Shown: one piece after another, positions 1 through 20,900 of the stretch
Layout: every line of letters starts with the position of its first letter
Numbering within the stretch: position 1 is the first letter of the stretch
DNA from: Ctenosaura bakeri
Taxonomy: Eukaryota; Chordata; Lepidosauria; Squamata; Iguanidae
Length of the DNA stretch: 64,000 bases
Direction of reading: 5' to 3'
NCBI GenBank assembly: GCA_948474755.1
Contig: CAOLHI010000147.1
Location: 1 to 64,000 of the forward strand
Made by a program: the position numbers and the translations under genes
Notes under the pieces: model-generated
Database searches by the model: none
The model's input: only the letters and a program-made list of their open reading frames with translations
Told to the model about the DNA's origin: nothing

Positions 1-1058
1 GACGGAGATCGGCTTCGGCGTCGACGGTACCGAGCCTCGTCCCCTCTAGGCGAGCGCGATTCGCGCTGTCGACGAGGTGACCGGGACCTCCGGAAGGTCT
101 CCCAGCAACTCGGGCCACGATGGTACCGATCCCGGTACGATGGCGAATGTGACCGATAAGAGGCCGGGCGCTCTCTCCATTCAGATTCCCTCGCGTACCT
201 GGCCACGTAGGACGCCGAGGTGTATCTGGAGGCAGACGAGCGAGGTTGTTCCTCTCTTGTCTCCCTAGGAGGCGGCGAGGCCACCGGACGCTCGGAAGAG
301 CGGGACCGGGACCGGAAGGAGGTCGAACGCCGCTCCGGAGAAGCAGAGGGCTCTCTCTGCTGCAGGTCGGCCGACCTGCGACGGCTAGGAGGGCGGTGGC
401 GCTCCTCCACCAGGGTTGGAGGGTCTGTCACAGGCGAGTCCGGGTGCTGTTGGGGAACGTCCTCGATCTCATCATCCGAGAGATCGACGGACTCGCCTCG
501 CCCTTTGGAAGGCTGCTGAGTAGAAGGAGGAGTAGGAGGTTGAACGTCCCCAGCCGGGGAGCGCTTCTTCTCCTTCTTCTTCTTCTTCTTCTTCTTCTCC
601 TTGCCCTTGCCTCCGTCCGGAGCAGGGCGCTTTTTAGCAGGCGTCTCCGTAAGGGGAGCCTCAGCCTTCCTCGCTGTCGAGGATCCTTTCGCTGACTTGG
701 CAGCCGCCGACAGCTTCGGGATCCTCGGTAACGCCGAGATCGGCGTTTTCGCCGGTACCGAGTCCGATACCGACGAGGTGGACGGAACGGCAGCCGCCGA
801 TACCGTCGATGGCGTGGTCGTCTTCTTGTCGGCCATCTTGGAAGTGGAGGTCTCGTCTATCGCCCGCAGAGACTGTTCCCAACAATAAGACTTAAGTCTC
901 GCGGACCGGTTGCGGAGAGTTTGGGGAGTAAAATCCCGGCAAATTGGGCAAGTCCGAATGTTGTGGGACTCACCCAAACAGAAGAGACACTCCTTGTGGC
1001 CGTCGCTGAGGGCAACTTTGCGCCCGCAGGACACGCACTTCTTGAAGAGCGCGGACAT
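1..1058 (-). CDS. DIRS ORF1 (Gag-like), partial, frame open to the window edge
   Basis: The ATG at 1058 starts a protein beginning MSALFKKCVSCG. It has a Cys/His-rich N-terminus (CxxC, then CxxC, a His and a final CxxC within about 40 residues), which looks like a zinc-binding knuckle. This is followed by Ser/Thr/Pro-rich sequence, a lysine run near 570-600, an acidic patch and an Arg/Ser-rich region that reaches base 1. I followed the frame at several points (1058, 551, about 470, 1-70) and it stays in phase with no stop found. The corresponding ORF in the complete copy is broken by a one-base deletion near 30955, so this copy preserves the better frame. The role, nucleic-acid binding and particle formation, is inferred from position and composition. 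Confidence 0.7.
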   Translation of the reverse strand, partial: MSALFKKCVSCGRKVALSDGHKECLFCLGESHNIRTCPICRDFTPQTLRNRSARLKSYCWEQSLRAIDETSTSKMADKKTTTPSTVSAAAVPSTSSVSDSVPAKTPISALPRIPKLSAAAKSAKGSSTARKAEAPLTETPAKKRPAPDGGKGKEKKKKKKKKEKKRSPAGDVQPPTPPSTQQPSKGRGESVDLSDDEIEDVPQQHPDSPVTDPPTLVEERHRPPSRRRSADLQQREPSASPERRSTSFRSRSRSSERPVASPPPRETREEQPRSSASRYTSASYVARYARESEWRERPASYRSHSPSYRDRYHRGPSCWETFRRSRSPRRQRESRSPRGDEARYRRRRSRSP

Positions 1059-1390
1059 AAGACGAAGAACGCCAAACTGCGAAAATCCGAAAAGACCAAA
1101 AGCCGAAGGGGGAGTCCGAAAGAGAGGTCAGAGACAGTCCAAAATCCGTAAAACCGTGAAAACAGCAAGCCAAGCACAAAAGTGAGAGGAACAAACCAAA
1201 GAACCTTCCGTACGCGACGGCGGACGAGAAAGAACTGAGGAGAGACCGTTGCTCGGCGGGAGGAGCATGCGCAGTACCGGCGTGGGGGAGGGGTTCCCGC
1301 CAAGCGAACAAGCTCTAGAAGTTTCCGAACGCTACCGCGCAGGCGCTAAAGCTCCTAGTGTATGAAGGCACAGAGACCACGAAGAAGAAA
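1..1390 (-). mobile_element. 5' end of a second DIRS-type retrotransposon copy (runs off the left edge)
   Basis: This stretch matches the 5' end of the complete DIRS element at 25719-31800 (its 30414-31800 part) nearly base for base, in the same orientation, with scattered substitutions and small indels. Its 5' terminus is at 1390, ending in the same CCACGAAGAAGAA motif as the other copy, after which the flanks diverge. It sits in intron 6 of MIPEP. The inverted terminal repeat covers about 1225-1365. The rest of the element should lie to the left of the window, so completeness cannot be judged. The low divergence from the second copy suggests recent activity of the family. Confidence 0.9.
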
Positions 1391-1658
1391 TTAAGTTGCT
1401 GAAAGATAACATTTTTCAGAAGTGGATTTGGGTATGAAAGGCCTTGTATGCTTGGTTATGGTATTGATCACAAATTCTTGGGCTAAGTGTAAGCAACTTG
1501 TTACATAATTCATAGCATCTGTCTGTCTGCCTGAGCCATAATTTTGGAATTGGCTCCAGACAGAAGATCTCAGTGTTCTAGTTTTAAAAATAAAACAAGA
1601 TATCCCAGAAACTTGACAGCTACTCAGCTTTCCTGAAATATATTTACAATATACGTAC

Positions 1659-12511
<10,853 letters not shown>

Positions 12512-12981
12512 GGCGACGGCGCACCGCCAGCCCGGCCTCCCCCGGCCGAGGTCTGAGGGAGCGTTCGCCTCACTCCCCACACGGAGGCAGACGACCGGCC
12601 GGCCGGCCTCCCCTTCCGAGTTCCGGCGACGGCCTCTGACGCGCTCGGAGCACAAGGAGGGGCCTCAGCCGAGCATGTCTTTCTCCGCCCTTTTCTCCTC
12701 AGTTTCATATATTTCTCACGCTGCAAAGGGCGGCTGGGTGACCGGCTTTCGTCCTTGATAATAGGGTTTTATTTTCGCTAAATGGGGCTGCTTTTGCTTT
12801 GAATTAAATGGGGTTACTCTTTCTTGTCACGTTGGAGACAACGAGAGGCAAGGGGTGTGTGTGTGTGTGTGTACCGTATACATTCACACAAACCTATTTT
12901 GCTTTAACCCATTACATGTAAAGGGGTGGACCCAATACATCTGCTATATAGAAGTGGAAGTTTATATGTCTGTTTGTCTGA

Positions 12982-13161
12982 GGCTGTTTCCGCACGACAC
13001 TCTTATAGCGCGATGATTCCACTTTCAACCTCCTATGGAATCCTGGGGTTTGCAGTTCCGGGAGGGGCCGGCTGGCCCCTCCCTGAACTGCAAACCCCAG
13101 GGTTCCATAGGAGGTTGAAAGTGGAATCATCGCGCTATAAGAGTGTCGTGTGGAAATGTTC
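12982..13161. mobile_element. Fold-back MITE copy 3, upstream of MIPEP
   Basis: Termini ggctgtttccgcacgacact and agtgtcgtgtggaaatgttc; flanked by TGA on both sides (12979-12981, 13162-13164). The two arms are nearly perfect complements, meeting near 13070. A further partial copy of the interior (ggaatcctggggtttgcagt) lies at 13201-13265. Confidence 0.88.
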
Positions 13162-13798
13162 TGAGTCAGGGGAAGACCTCATAGGATTGGCTGCCTGTGA
13201 AGACTCTGTGGAATCCTGGGGTTTGCAGTTCAGGGAGGGGCCCTTAGGATTCTCCGCCAGAGAGCTCTCCTGCCTTGGACAACTGTGCCTGCCCTGAATA
13301 GGCTGGTTGCTATGGGGATGAGGCCTGGCAGCAGGGAGGAGGGCAGTGCATTCCTTCAGGAACCCAACCTTTGTATGTTAATAACTCTGAATACAGATTG
13401 GATTGGGGAATATGGGCTGCTTTGAGTCCCCTTGGGGAGAAAAGTGGCATAAACAAAAAGATAATATTAATAATGGGGGAAAGTAATAGGTACTGGACAA
13501 GACAGTTTGGAGAATAAGAGACACAGGATCTCAAATCTTTCTAACAAGTATTACCTATGAGAAAATAAAACCCTGAGCAACATCAGGTATATATGCTAGA
13601 TCTAATTCTAAATTCTTCTACCACCACCAAGGCCTGTTGCTCCATTAAATATTAAATACTCCATTCTTCTTTGTCTCTACCCATTGTTCTTTGTCCATAA
13701 AATGTCCTTCTTGGAAATCTATATGGTGCTTTTCCCCTCTCCTTCCACGTTCCTCTTCAAAACCATCTTTCTCATAAATCCTTTGATTTATTATCTTA

Positions 13799-14000
13799 GG
13801 GCCTTTCCGCACTACGCTGTTATAGTGCTACTATTCCACTTTCAACATCCTGTGGAATTCTGAGGCTTGTAGCTTTCTGAGGCTAAAGAACTCTCTGGTT
13901 GAGAATTCTAAATGCCCCTTCCTCAACTGCAAGCCCCAGGATTCCACAGAATGTTGAAAGTGGAATAATAGCAGTATAACAGTGTAGTGCGGAAAGGCCC
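13799..14000. mobile_element. Fold-back MITE copy 4
   Basis: Termini gggcctttccgcactacgct and gtgtagtgcggaaaggccc; flanked by a perfect TTA duplication (13796-13798 and 14001-14003). The inner arms are TTCCACTTTCAACATCCTGT and its complement, with a central loop around 13880-13920. Confidence 0.9.
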
Positions 14001-14334
14001 TTAATCTTCATTTCCAGTTGTAACCAAGCTATGTGTATCTGTACACAGGTCCAATCAATCTGTTCTAATGGAAGGCTCCACTATTTTATCCTCATAAAAG
14101 AATATATGCAGTAAAGCAGAAAACAGAAAAAAGGCAGTAGAGCTCTGAGTTGAAAATGGAATGAGTGTACCAGTTAAGTAGGAATGATGTGATAAAAAGG
14201 ATTCTAGAAGATCAGCCGTCCAGACAGGAGGGCACAAGGGTACTCTATGGATAAAAGGTAGGTGTGGCTGGACTGGGACATTACATGCAGAAAAGAAGCT
14301 TGCTTCACGTATTAATGATAGCTATCAAGTCACT

Positions 14335-14585
14335 TCTTCTCCAAGTTAAACACACCCAGCTCTCCTAGTTGTTCCTCATAAGGCTTGGTTCCCAGACCTT
14401 AGATCATCCTGATCGTCCTTTTCTATCCACATTCCAGCTTGTCAATGTCCTCCTTGAACTGTAGTTCCCAGAACTGGACAAGGTATTCCAGATGAATTAT
14501 GATCAAAACAGAATAGCATGGCACTATTACTTTTCCTGATGTGGACACTATACTCCTATTAATATAGCCCAGAAATGCATTGGGG
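14335..14585 (-). repeat. Old CR1 LINE fragment
   Basis: The reverse complement follows the CR1 ORF2 C-terminal coding region (complement of attccagcttgtcaatgtcc, cccagctctcctagttgttc). It is diverged, with no intact frame. Confidence 0.6.
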
Positions 14586-15884
14586 TTGGTTGGTTGGTTT
14601 TTTGGCCACTATCACACTATTGACACAGATGATGGACTGGAATCTCTTGGTAGCTCTTGTTAATTTAGACATTTAGTTAATCTGGATTTGTTTTTACTCC
14701 TGCTTGTTAACAGTTAGTGATGTGAATGAAACCAAATGTCATTTTTTTAAATTAATTCTGAAGTTTCATTTAAACTCAGTCGAAATTTCAGTAAACTTTT
14801 TTTCCACAAAAGGTTTATAAAACCTAAGAGATTATTTCATTCCAAATTTTGGAAAGAAGAACTAATACCACAGTTAATACAATGGGTGGCATACTCATAT
14901 GCATCTTGATTTTGAAAGCTCTTACATGCACGATTTTGTTGACATAATACACAAATACACAACTATAGTAGCCCCAAGAAGGGATGGTATCTTTGAAAAG
15001 CCCCACAGAATGGTACTCTTCTCTTTCCCTATAGCACATAGAAGAAGGAGTAAGTGAGCATCTTAGCAAGAAACCTGACAGGAAGCAACACTTCCCTCTG
15101 ACAGAGGAGAATAAAAAGAAAAATAGTTCTCTGGGCTGAAACTTGGCAACCCTGCTGAGTGTAGAAGGAAACTTCCTGAGTGATGGAAAAGGGCCTTTTT
15201 ATGGAAAATTTAAATTGAGAAAGTTGATTAAAAATGTTTTTAACTATGGCTGCAAACTGAATCGGACATTACAAAGTAAGCTCCAGTACCTTTGGGCACG
15301 TGCTTTTTTTTTTTTTTAATTACAATCAGGCTGTGAGACATGTTTCAATGTGCTTGTTAGGAAATGCCAAACGTCAAATTAGTTTCAAGATTAATGATAC
15401 ATTCCATCTAGTTACATGATGGAAGACACCTCTAAAATTCTCAAAGAGTTCCTTACTACAGCCACTATAGTTTCAAGAACTGTTTTTATGGTCTAAGAAG
15501 GCTTATCTTGAATGTGTTTTTTCCCCACCTCCCTGACAAAGTGAAACTAAAATATTAGCAGCTTTATTGAATAATAGAGGACACTCCATTTTAAAAATTC
15601 CTCTGGTCTGCCCACGTAGAAAGTTAAACAGCAAAAGTATTTAACGAGATCACTCTTATGAATGGCTGCCTTCAAGCAAGCCAGTTGTTTGATTAGGGTC
15701 CATTCTAAACTTTTATAATGAGTTGTTTCTCCTCATCTTTGTTCTATGGTATTGTAGTAATCTTATTGTCCCGTCTCCCCCATGTATATCAGATTCAAGC
15801 AGTGGTGTAGTGGTTCATTCTGGTGTTCCCTATAGCCACACACCCCAACGAGCAAGTAATCATGGAAACAGAGATTTCACTAGA
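14586..15884. other. Intergenic sequence between MIPEP and C1QTNF9
   Basis: AT-rich, with a poly-T run at 15307-15320. No gene, RNA or clear repeat was recognised. Confidence 0.5.
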
Positions 15885-16024
15885 GCTGGGTTTCCCATGC
15901 TCTGACCTTCCAGGTGTTTTTAACTTCAGATCTCTGAATCCCTGATCGTTGGCCAAGGAAGCTGAGATTTCTGAGTGTTGAAGTCCAAAACATCTGGAGG
16001 ACTAAAGTTTGCGAATCAATGCAC
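15885..16024. repeat. Short fold-back repeat (hAT-like MITE, tentative)
   Basis: The left arm (ccttccaggtgtttttaact, tcagatctctgaatccc) is an imperfect complement of the right arm (gagatttctgagtgttgaag, tccaaaacatctggagg). Structure is supported by sequence; the family assignment is a guess. Confidence 0.4.
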
Positions 16025-16164
16025 TAGCATCTCCCCTGCATATGACCACCAGGAGACTCCAGTTCTGTTTTTATCTCGGAACATTAGAAAGTAATACTTC
16101 AATCTTAAAGTCAACAGGTGTTTAAATCTACTACAAGCAAGTCTTTTTTGTAAAGTGAATGACA

Positions 16165-16175
16165 TTTATTTGCCA
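16165..16175 (-). promoter_or_regulatory. Candidate C1QTNF9 polyadenylation signal
   Basis: AATAAA on the minus strand, about 1 kb past the stop codon; another AATAAA occurs near 16972. Either could serve. Transcript data are needed to choose. Confidence 0.25.
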
Positions 16176-17159
16176 ATTCAAGACTGAGGCATTCCAAAAT
16201 ACTTTGCATTTCAGGAGGAATAAATTGTTCTGGGAAAATGCATTTCCTCCTGTTGCTATAATCAGTATGGAAGCATATAGTGGGGGAATTGATTAAACCT
16301 GACATGATAGGTGGAGGTACATTTTCTGCTTGATTTACAAATTGACTGTGGTGTGTGGCAATTACAGCTAACCTCAGAGGGAACAAAGATGCATTAAGGG
16401 TTGTGAGGGCAGATGATGTCACCATCCCAGCCAAACAAAAACCCAGTCACTTTGACCCTGGCCCACTACACCACATGATCCAAATCTGTGAAGAACCACT
16501 TTAGGGGAAAAGCTAGAACTAAAAGCAGCAATCACTACCAAAGCAGGAGAACTTTAACTTTTTTTTTCTTCACACAACAGAAAACCTAAAGTGTTCCAGA
16601 CTAACTAGGAAAGTTTTCCAGGTATCATTCAACTCCCAAGTCCCTTGCCTTTAGATTCACATTTTGGCTGGAGAATACCATCTGCATAAATTGTTCAGGT
16701 TCAGATCTGCCTGAACACAAATTTACAATGGATTCAGTAATACCCACATGTGGACATATTGCAGTGGATTGTGTGATATAATCCAAAACTGAGCCTATTC
16801 AGCTAAATTGGGTTGGAGCAAATCAGCCCAGTTGAAAAATAAACAACAACCCACTTATCGCACAGCCTGACCAATTTTCCTGCCTTTGGGATTCTTAAGC
16901 TTACGTAAGATGATACAAGCAAGGTTTGGTAGAAATTGTGAGATATGCCAGCTGGCCCACATTTCAGATTTATTCTTGAAAAAGAAGGAGGAAACCCATT
17001 GAGGGAACAACCTAAAATAAATGAAAACAGTGTTTTCCATTAAGCAGTATATGGCAGAGGTGGCAAATACACCTTTTTTGAGTTTTGTTTTCATACTAAA
17101 TCTTGATACAAAAATTGAGCAGAGCCACATGCAGTTGGTATCACTCTTTAAAAAAAAAT

Positions 17160-17959
17160 TCACGTGCTGAGAAGTGGTGTAGGTGCTGGTATCTCTGACG
17201 TGCTGAACAGAAGGAAGCCAGAGAAGACTGTGTCGTCATCTGGGTCTGCATATAACCCATTAGAGTTCTCCCCACCATAGGTCTCCAACCAGATCTGATC
17301 ACCTTCCTTCAGTTCCAAGACAATTCCTCCCGAGGCCTGATCTTCAGCACCTTGGTACTTATCCGAAGTGTGGAGAATCCGATACCCATTTTTAACCAGA
17401 GCTACTCTGACATTTTTTACAAGAACAGTGATGTGGTAGGTGAAAAAGTAGACACCAGCGATCTGACAGGTGAATACTCCAGTGACTGTGTTATAATGGT
17501 TTAAGCTGTTATACATCACTCTGTCAAATTTGATGGGAATATTTAAAGGGGGAAACTTAGTGTCGAGACCTACGCTGAAGGCACTTCTGGGGAGGATGGG
17601 GATACTACCACGATTTCCCTTGTCTCCCCTGTCTCCTTTCCAGCCCTTTTCGCCCTGAATTCCTTTACTGCCCTTTGGTCCTGGGGCTCCAGTTTCCCCT
17701 TTTGGACCAACATGGCCCATTGGTCCCATGGGACCCTTTATACCCATTTCACCTTGGACTCCAATTTCACCTTTGGTTCCTTTGGGCCCAATAGGGCCAA
17801 TGTCACCTTTTAAACCTTTTCGTCCCTGGAGTCCTTGCTCCCCCTTTTGACCCTTGTCTCCTACAGGTCCAGGCATTCCTGGTGGTCCAAATTTCCCTGG
17901 CCAGCCCCTCTCCCCTTTGCTTCCTTTGTTTCCTTTCTCTTCAACTCTGCCATCAGTGC
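17160..17959 (-). CDS. C1QTNF9: C1QTNF9 last coding exon (collagen and C1q domain)
   Basis: Acceptor CTCTCTCCAG|GCACTG at 17960/17959; the polypyrimidine tract is a CT microsatellite. It encodes the rest of the Gly-X-Y region, then the C1q domain from about [20 protein letters not shown] to the TGA at 17160. Conserved C1q features are visible: [52 protein letters not shown] and FSGFLLF. Confidence 0.95.
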
Positions 17960-20900
17960 CTGGAGAGAGAGGGAGAGAGAGAGAGAGAGAGAGAGGAAAG
18001 GAGAGGAATATTTTATTTTCTATCTTTTGCAAGCATGTTGAGTACCTTCAAGTAGTTTCCAATTTATGGCAACTCTAAGGCAAACCTATTACAGGGTTAC
18101 AGGGTTTTCTGGGGGCTGAGAGTGTGTGATGTGCCCAGTGGGTTTCCATGGCTGACTGGGAATTAAACCCTCATCTCCAGGGTTGTAGTCCAACGCAAGG
18201 ACTAATCACTAAACCATGTTGGCTCTTGGTTGTAAACATATGTGCAAGATGAAATAAAGAGGTATTTGTCATACATGTATTACCTAGCATGATGGTGGTA
18301 GCAGTGCTGAGGAGAGCCTTGGATTTTCAGAGTCCAGTGGGAAGAACAAAGGCAAAAAAGAGACTTTTGAAAATTTCATAACACTTGCAGTTTGAGAAAG
18401 TGGAGAGAGAACAGCAGAAGGGGCCCTGTGGTTCCCAAGGCAGATACATAGGAGGAAGCGGAAGAGTCCCAAGTGGCATTTTCATAGAATCAAAGAGTTG
18501 GAAGAGACCCCAGGGGCTATTGAGTCCAACCCCCTGCCATGCAGGAACACCCATCAAAACATTTCCAACAAATGGCCAACCAGCCTCTGCATAAAAACCT
18601 GCAAAGAAGGAGACTCTACCACACTCGTAGGCACAATATTCCACTGCCGGACAGCTCTGACTATCAGAAAGTTCTTCCTGAGGTTGAGGTGGAATCTCCT
18701 TTCCTGCAGCTTGAATCCATTGCTCCTTGTCTTAGTCTCTAGAGCAGCACAAAACAAGCCCGCTCCCTCTTCAACATGGCATCCCTTCAAATATTTAAAC
18801 ACGGCTATCATGTCCCCTCTTAACCTTCTCTTCTGCAGACTAAACATTCCCCAGCTCTCTAAGCCACTCGTCTTAGGGCATGGCTTCCAGACCCTTCACC
18901 ATTTTGGTCGCCCTTCTCTGGACACGCTCCAGTTTGTTGATATCCTTCTTGGAATGATCATGGCCTGTTCAGTGCAGGAAGGCATTGGACTTCCACCTGT
19001 CTGTAATTTATTTGCTCTAGCTGTAAACTAACTTTCCTCCAGGTCCAGCAATCAACCCTTTAGAGAAAAATATGCCAGCTGTTTGGCCGAAGTTCCACTA
19101 TGCTAGCAGAGTGTTGGATCGGCTGTCAGTCAGAAATACAACCGGTGGAACCACTTCAGGATCATAGTGGCAGAATCATGGTTGCACAGGTGTTATAGGC
19201 TGGATACTACATTTTCTGTATAGTTTGCAAAATTTAAGGACTAGAACCTATTGTATTGGAAAAAAGAATGGCAATAAGCATACTCTGTGACCAGTGTCTT
19301 CATAGAGTTAATAGCATATCATGAAACCAATTCTGGGCATTCAGCCATCAAGTATCAACAACAGGGTAAATATAAAATAAAATAAAGTAAGGGATAGTCT
19401 AGCTAAGAGAGAGAAAAAAAGTTTGCATGATTGGTACTATAGATCTGAGTCATACATGATACAATCACTAAATGGCAGGTAACCAGAATAATGATGATCA
19501 ACTGAAGTCTTATGTGATTGGATAAGTAGCGGCTTTGTACAAAAGGCCAGCATGATGTTCTGGACTTGTATAGAAAATGTTGTTGCAGTTATTGGATATA
19601 TTAAAGTAAAGTATAGCTATGTATGCAACGTGTAATGGATGTTATAAGGTAAGAAGCCATCAAGAGGGATGAGAGCATGGGATTTTGGGAGTGAGTGGTG
19701 ATTGGTGGAATGTCTGAGAGGATTTTGAGAAGGCTCGTGGATGATGGTTGGGGAGTGAGAGTTAGATCTGTCAGTTGGGTTTAGGAGTTTAAGTGGTTAA
19801 GAGAGTTAGTCAGGGTCAGAGATAAAGATTAGTTAGAGTTAGGATAAGGGTTAGTTAGGATATGAGTGAGAGATGTGTAGAGTTAGCATCAGCCAGGATT
19901 TACATGTATTAAATAAATAACCCGTGATGTTTTCTTCAATTCTGTTTAAGAAATCATTATTCCTGTACTGCGCCTCTGAGAACATGACATGTTAGACAGC
20001 TTGGGTTCAGACATGATGTCTATAGTGGCAGCAGTTAATACAGGCTGGTGGTGTCCAGTGGGGAGATAGGATGAAAAAAGTGTCACACAGGAACCACCAG
20101 GGAATCTAAAAGGTCCCCACATTTGATGCCATAGTGGTGGCACAGGAGGAGATCCTCACAGTGATGGCAGAAGGGGAGATAAGTGAAAGCTGTCACATTT
20201 GGTATCATCATTGGGATTAGTGGAAATCCCCATATTTAGTGGTAGAAGTGGGGTAAGAGGTAGTCCTTGCATTGGTGACAGAGATGAGGATAAGTGGAAG
20301 CCCTCACATTTTGGTAGCAGTGGTGGGATTTGTGGAAATCCTCACAGCCAGTAAAATCTCAGTTCCAACTGGATAATGAGTAACTTTGAACAAACAGACT
20401 ATTATAAGTTTTATCTAATTGGCTAATAACAAAAGATGTATAAAACTTGTCACTAATTCATAAATAACAGAAGATCAGTGAACTGACAGACACAGATGAA
20501 GAGACAGGGAGAACCTGAAATAGTATATAAGAAGCAGCTCCAAAAGAGAGAGAGTTTAAGCAGTTTGTAGCTGCTTCTACCATTGTTATATAGAGCTGTA
20601 TATAAAATAGCTGCCTGCTGGGCTGTTCCAAAGGAATATACTGTACCTGATAATGCTGTTGATAATCAGGCTATTAGATAAATGCTGGCTATAGAAATTT
20701 TAACAGATGTCTCTTTTTGAGATACCTGTGGAAATGTGTGTTTTTCTCCATGGCTGCCTGTTAGAGATATACAGAATTCCTTGACAAATGAATGTTAGAA
20801 TGTTGTGTAAATATTTAATTCCTTTAAAATGTAGCTTTATATGACTGCTTCTTAGTCATGTTTCCTAAGATGAATATGATGTTTCAGTTTGATGTAAGAA

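Noticed and set aside
19790..19885. Telomere-like GTTAG/GGGTTAG phrases
   Set aside because: No regular TTAGGG array; only a loose GTTAG-rich stretch.
20060..20640. Possible solo LTR with a TATA-like box near 20523
   Set aside because: No matching second end, no TG...CA boundaries with a duplication, and no primer-binding site could be shown, so only a degenerate repeat is reported.
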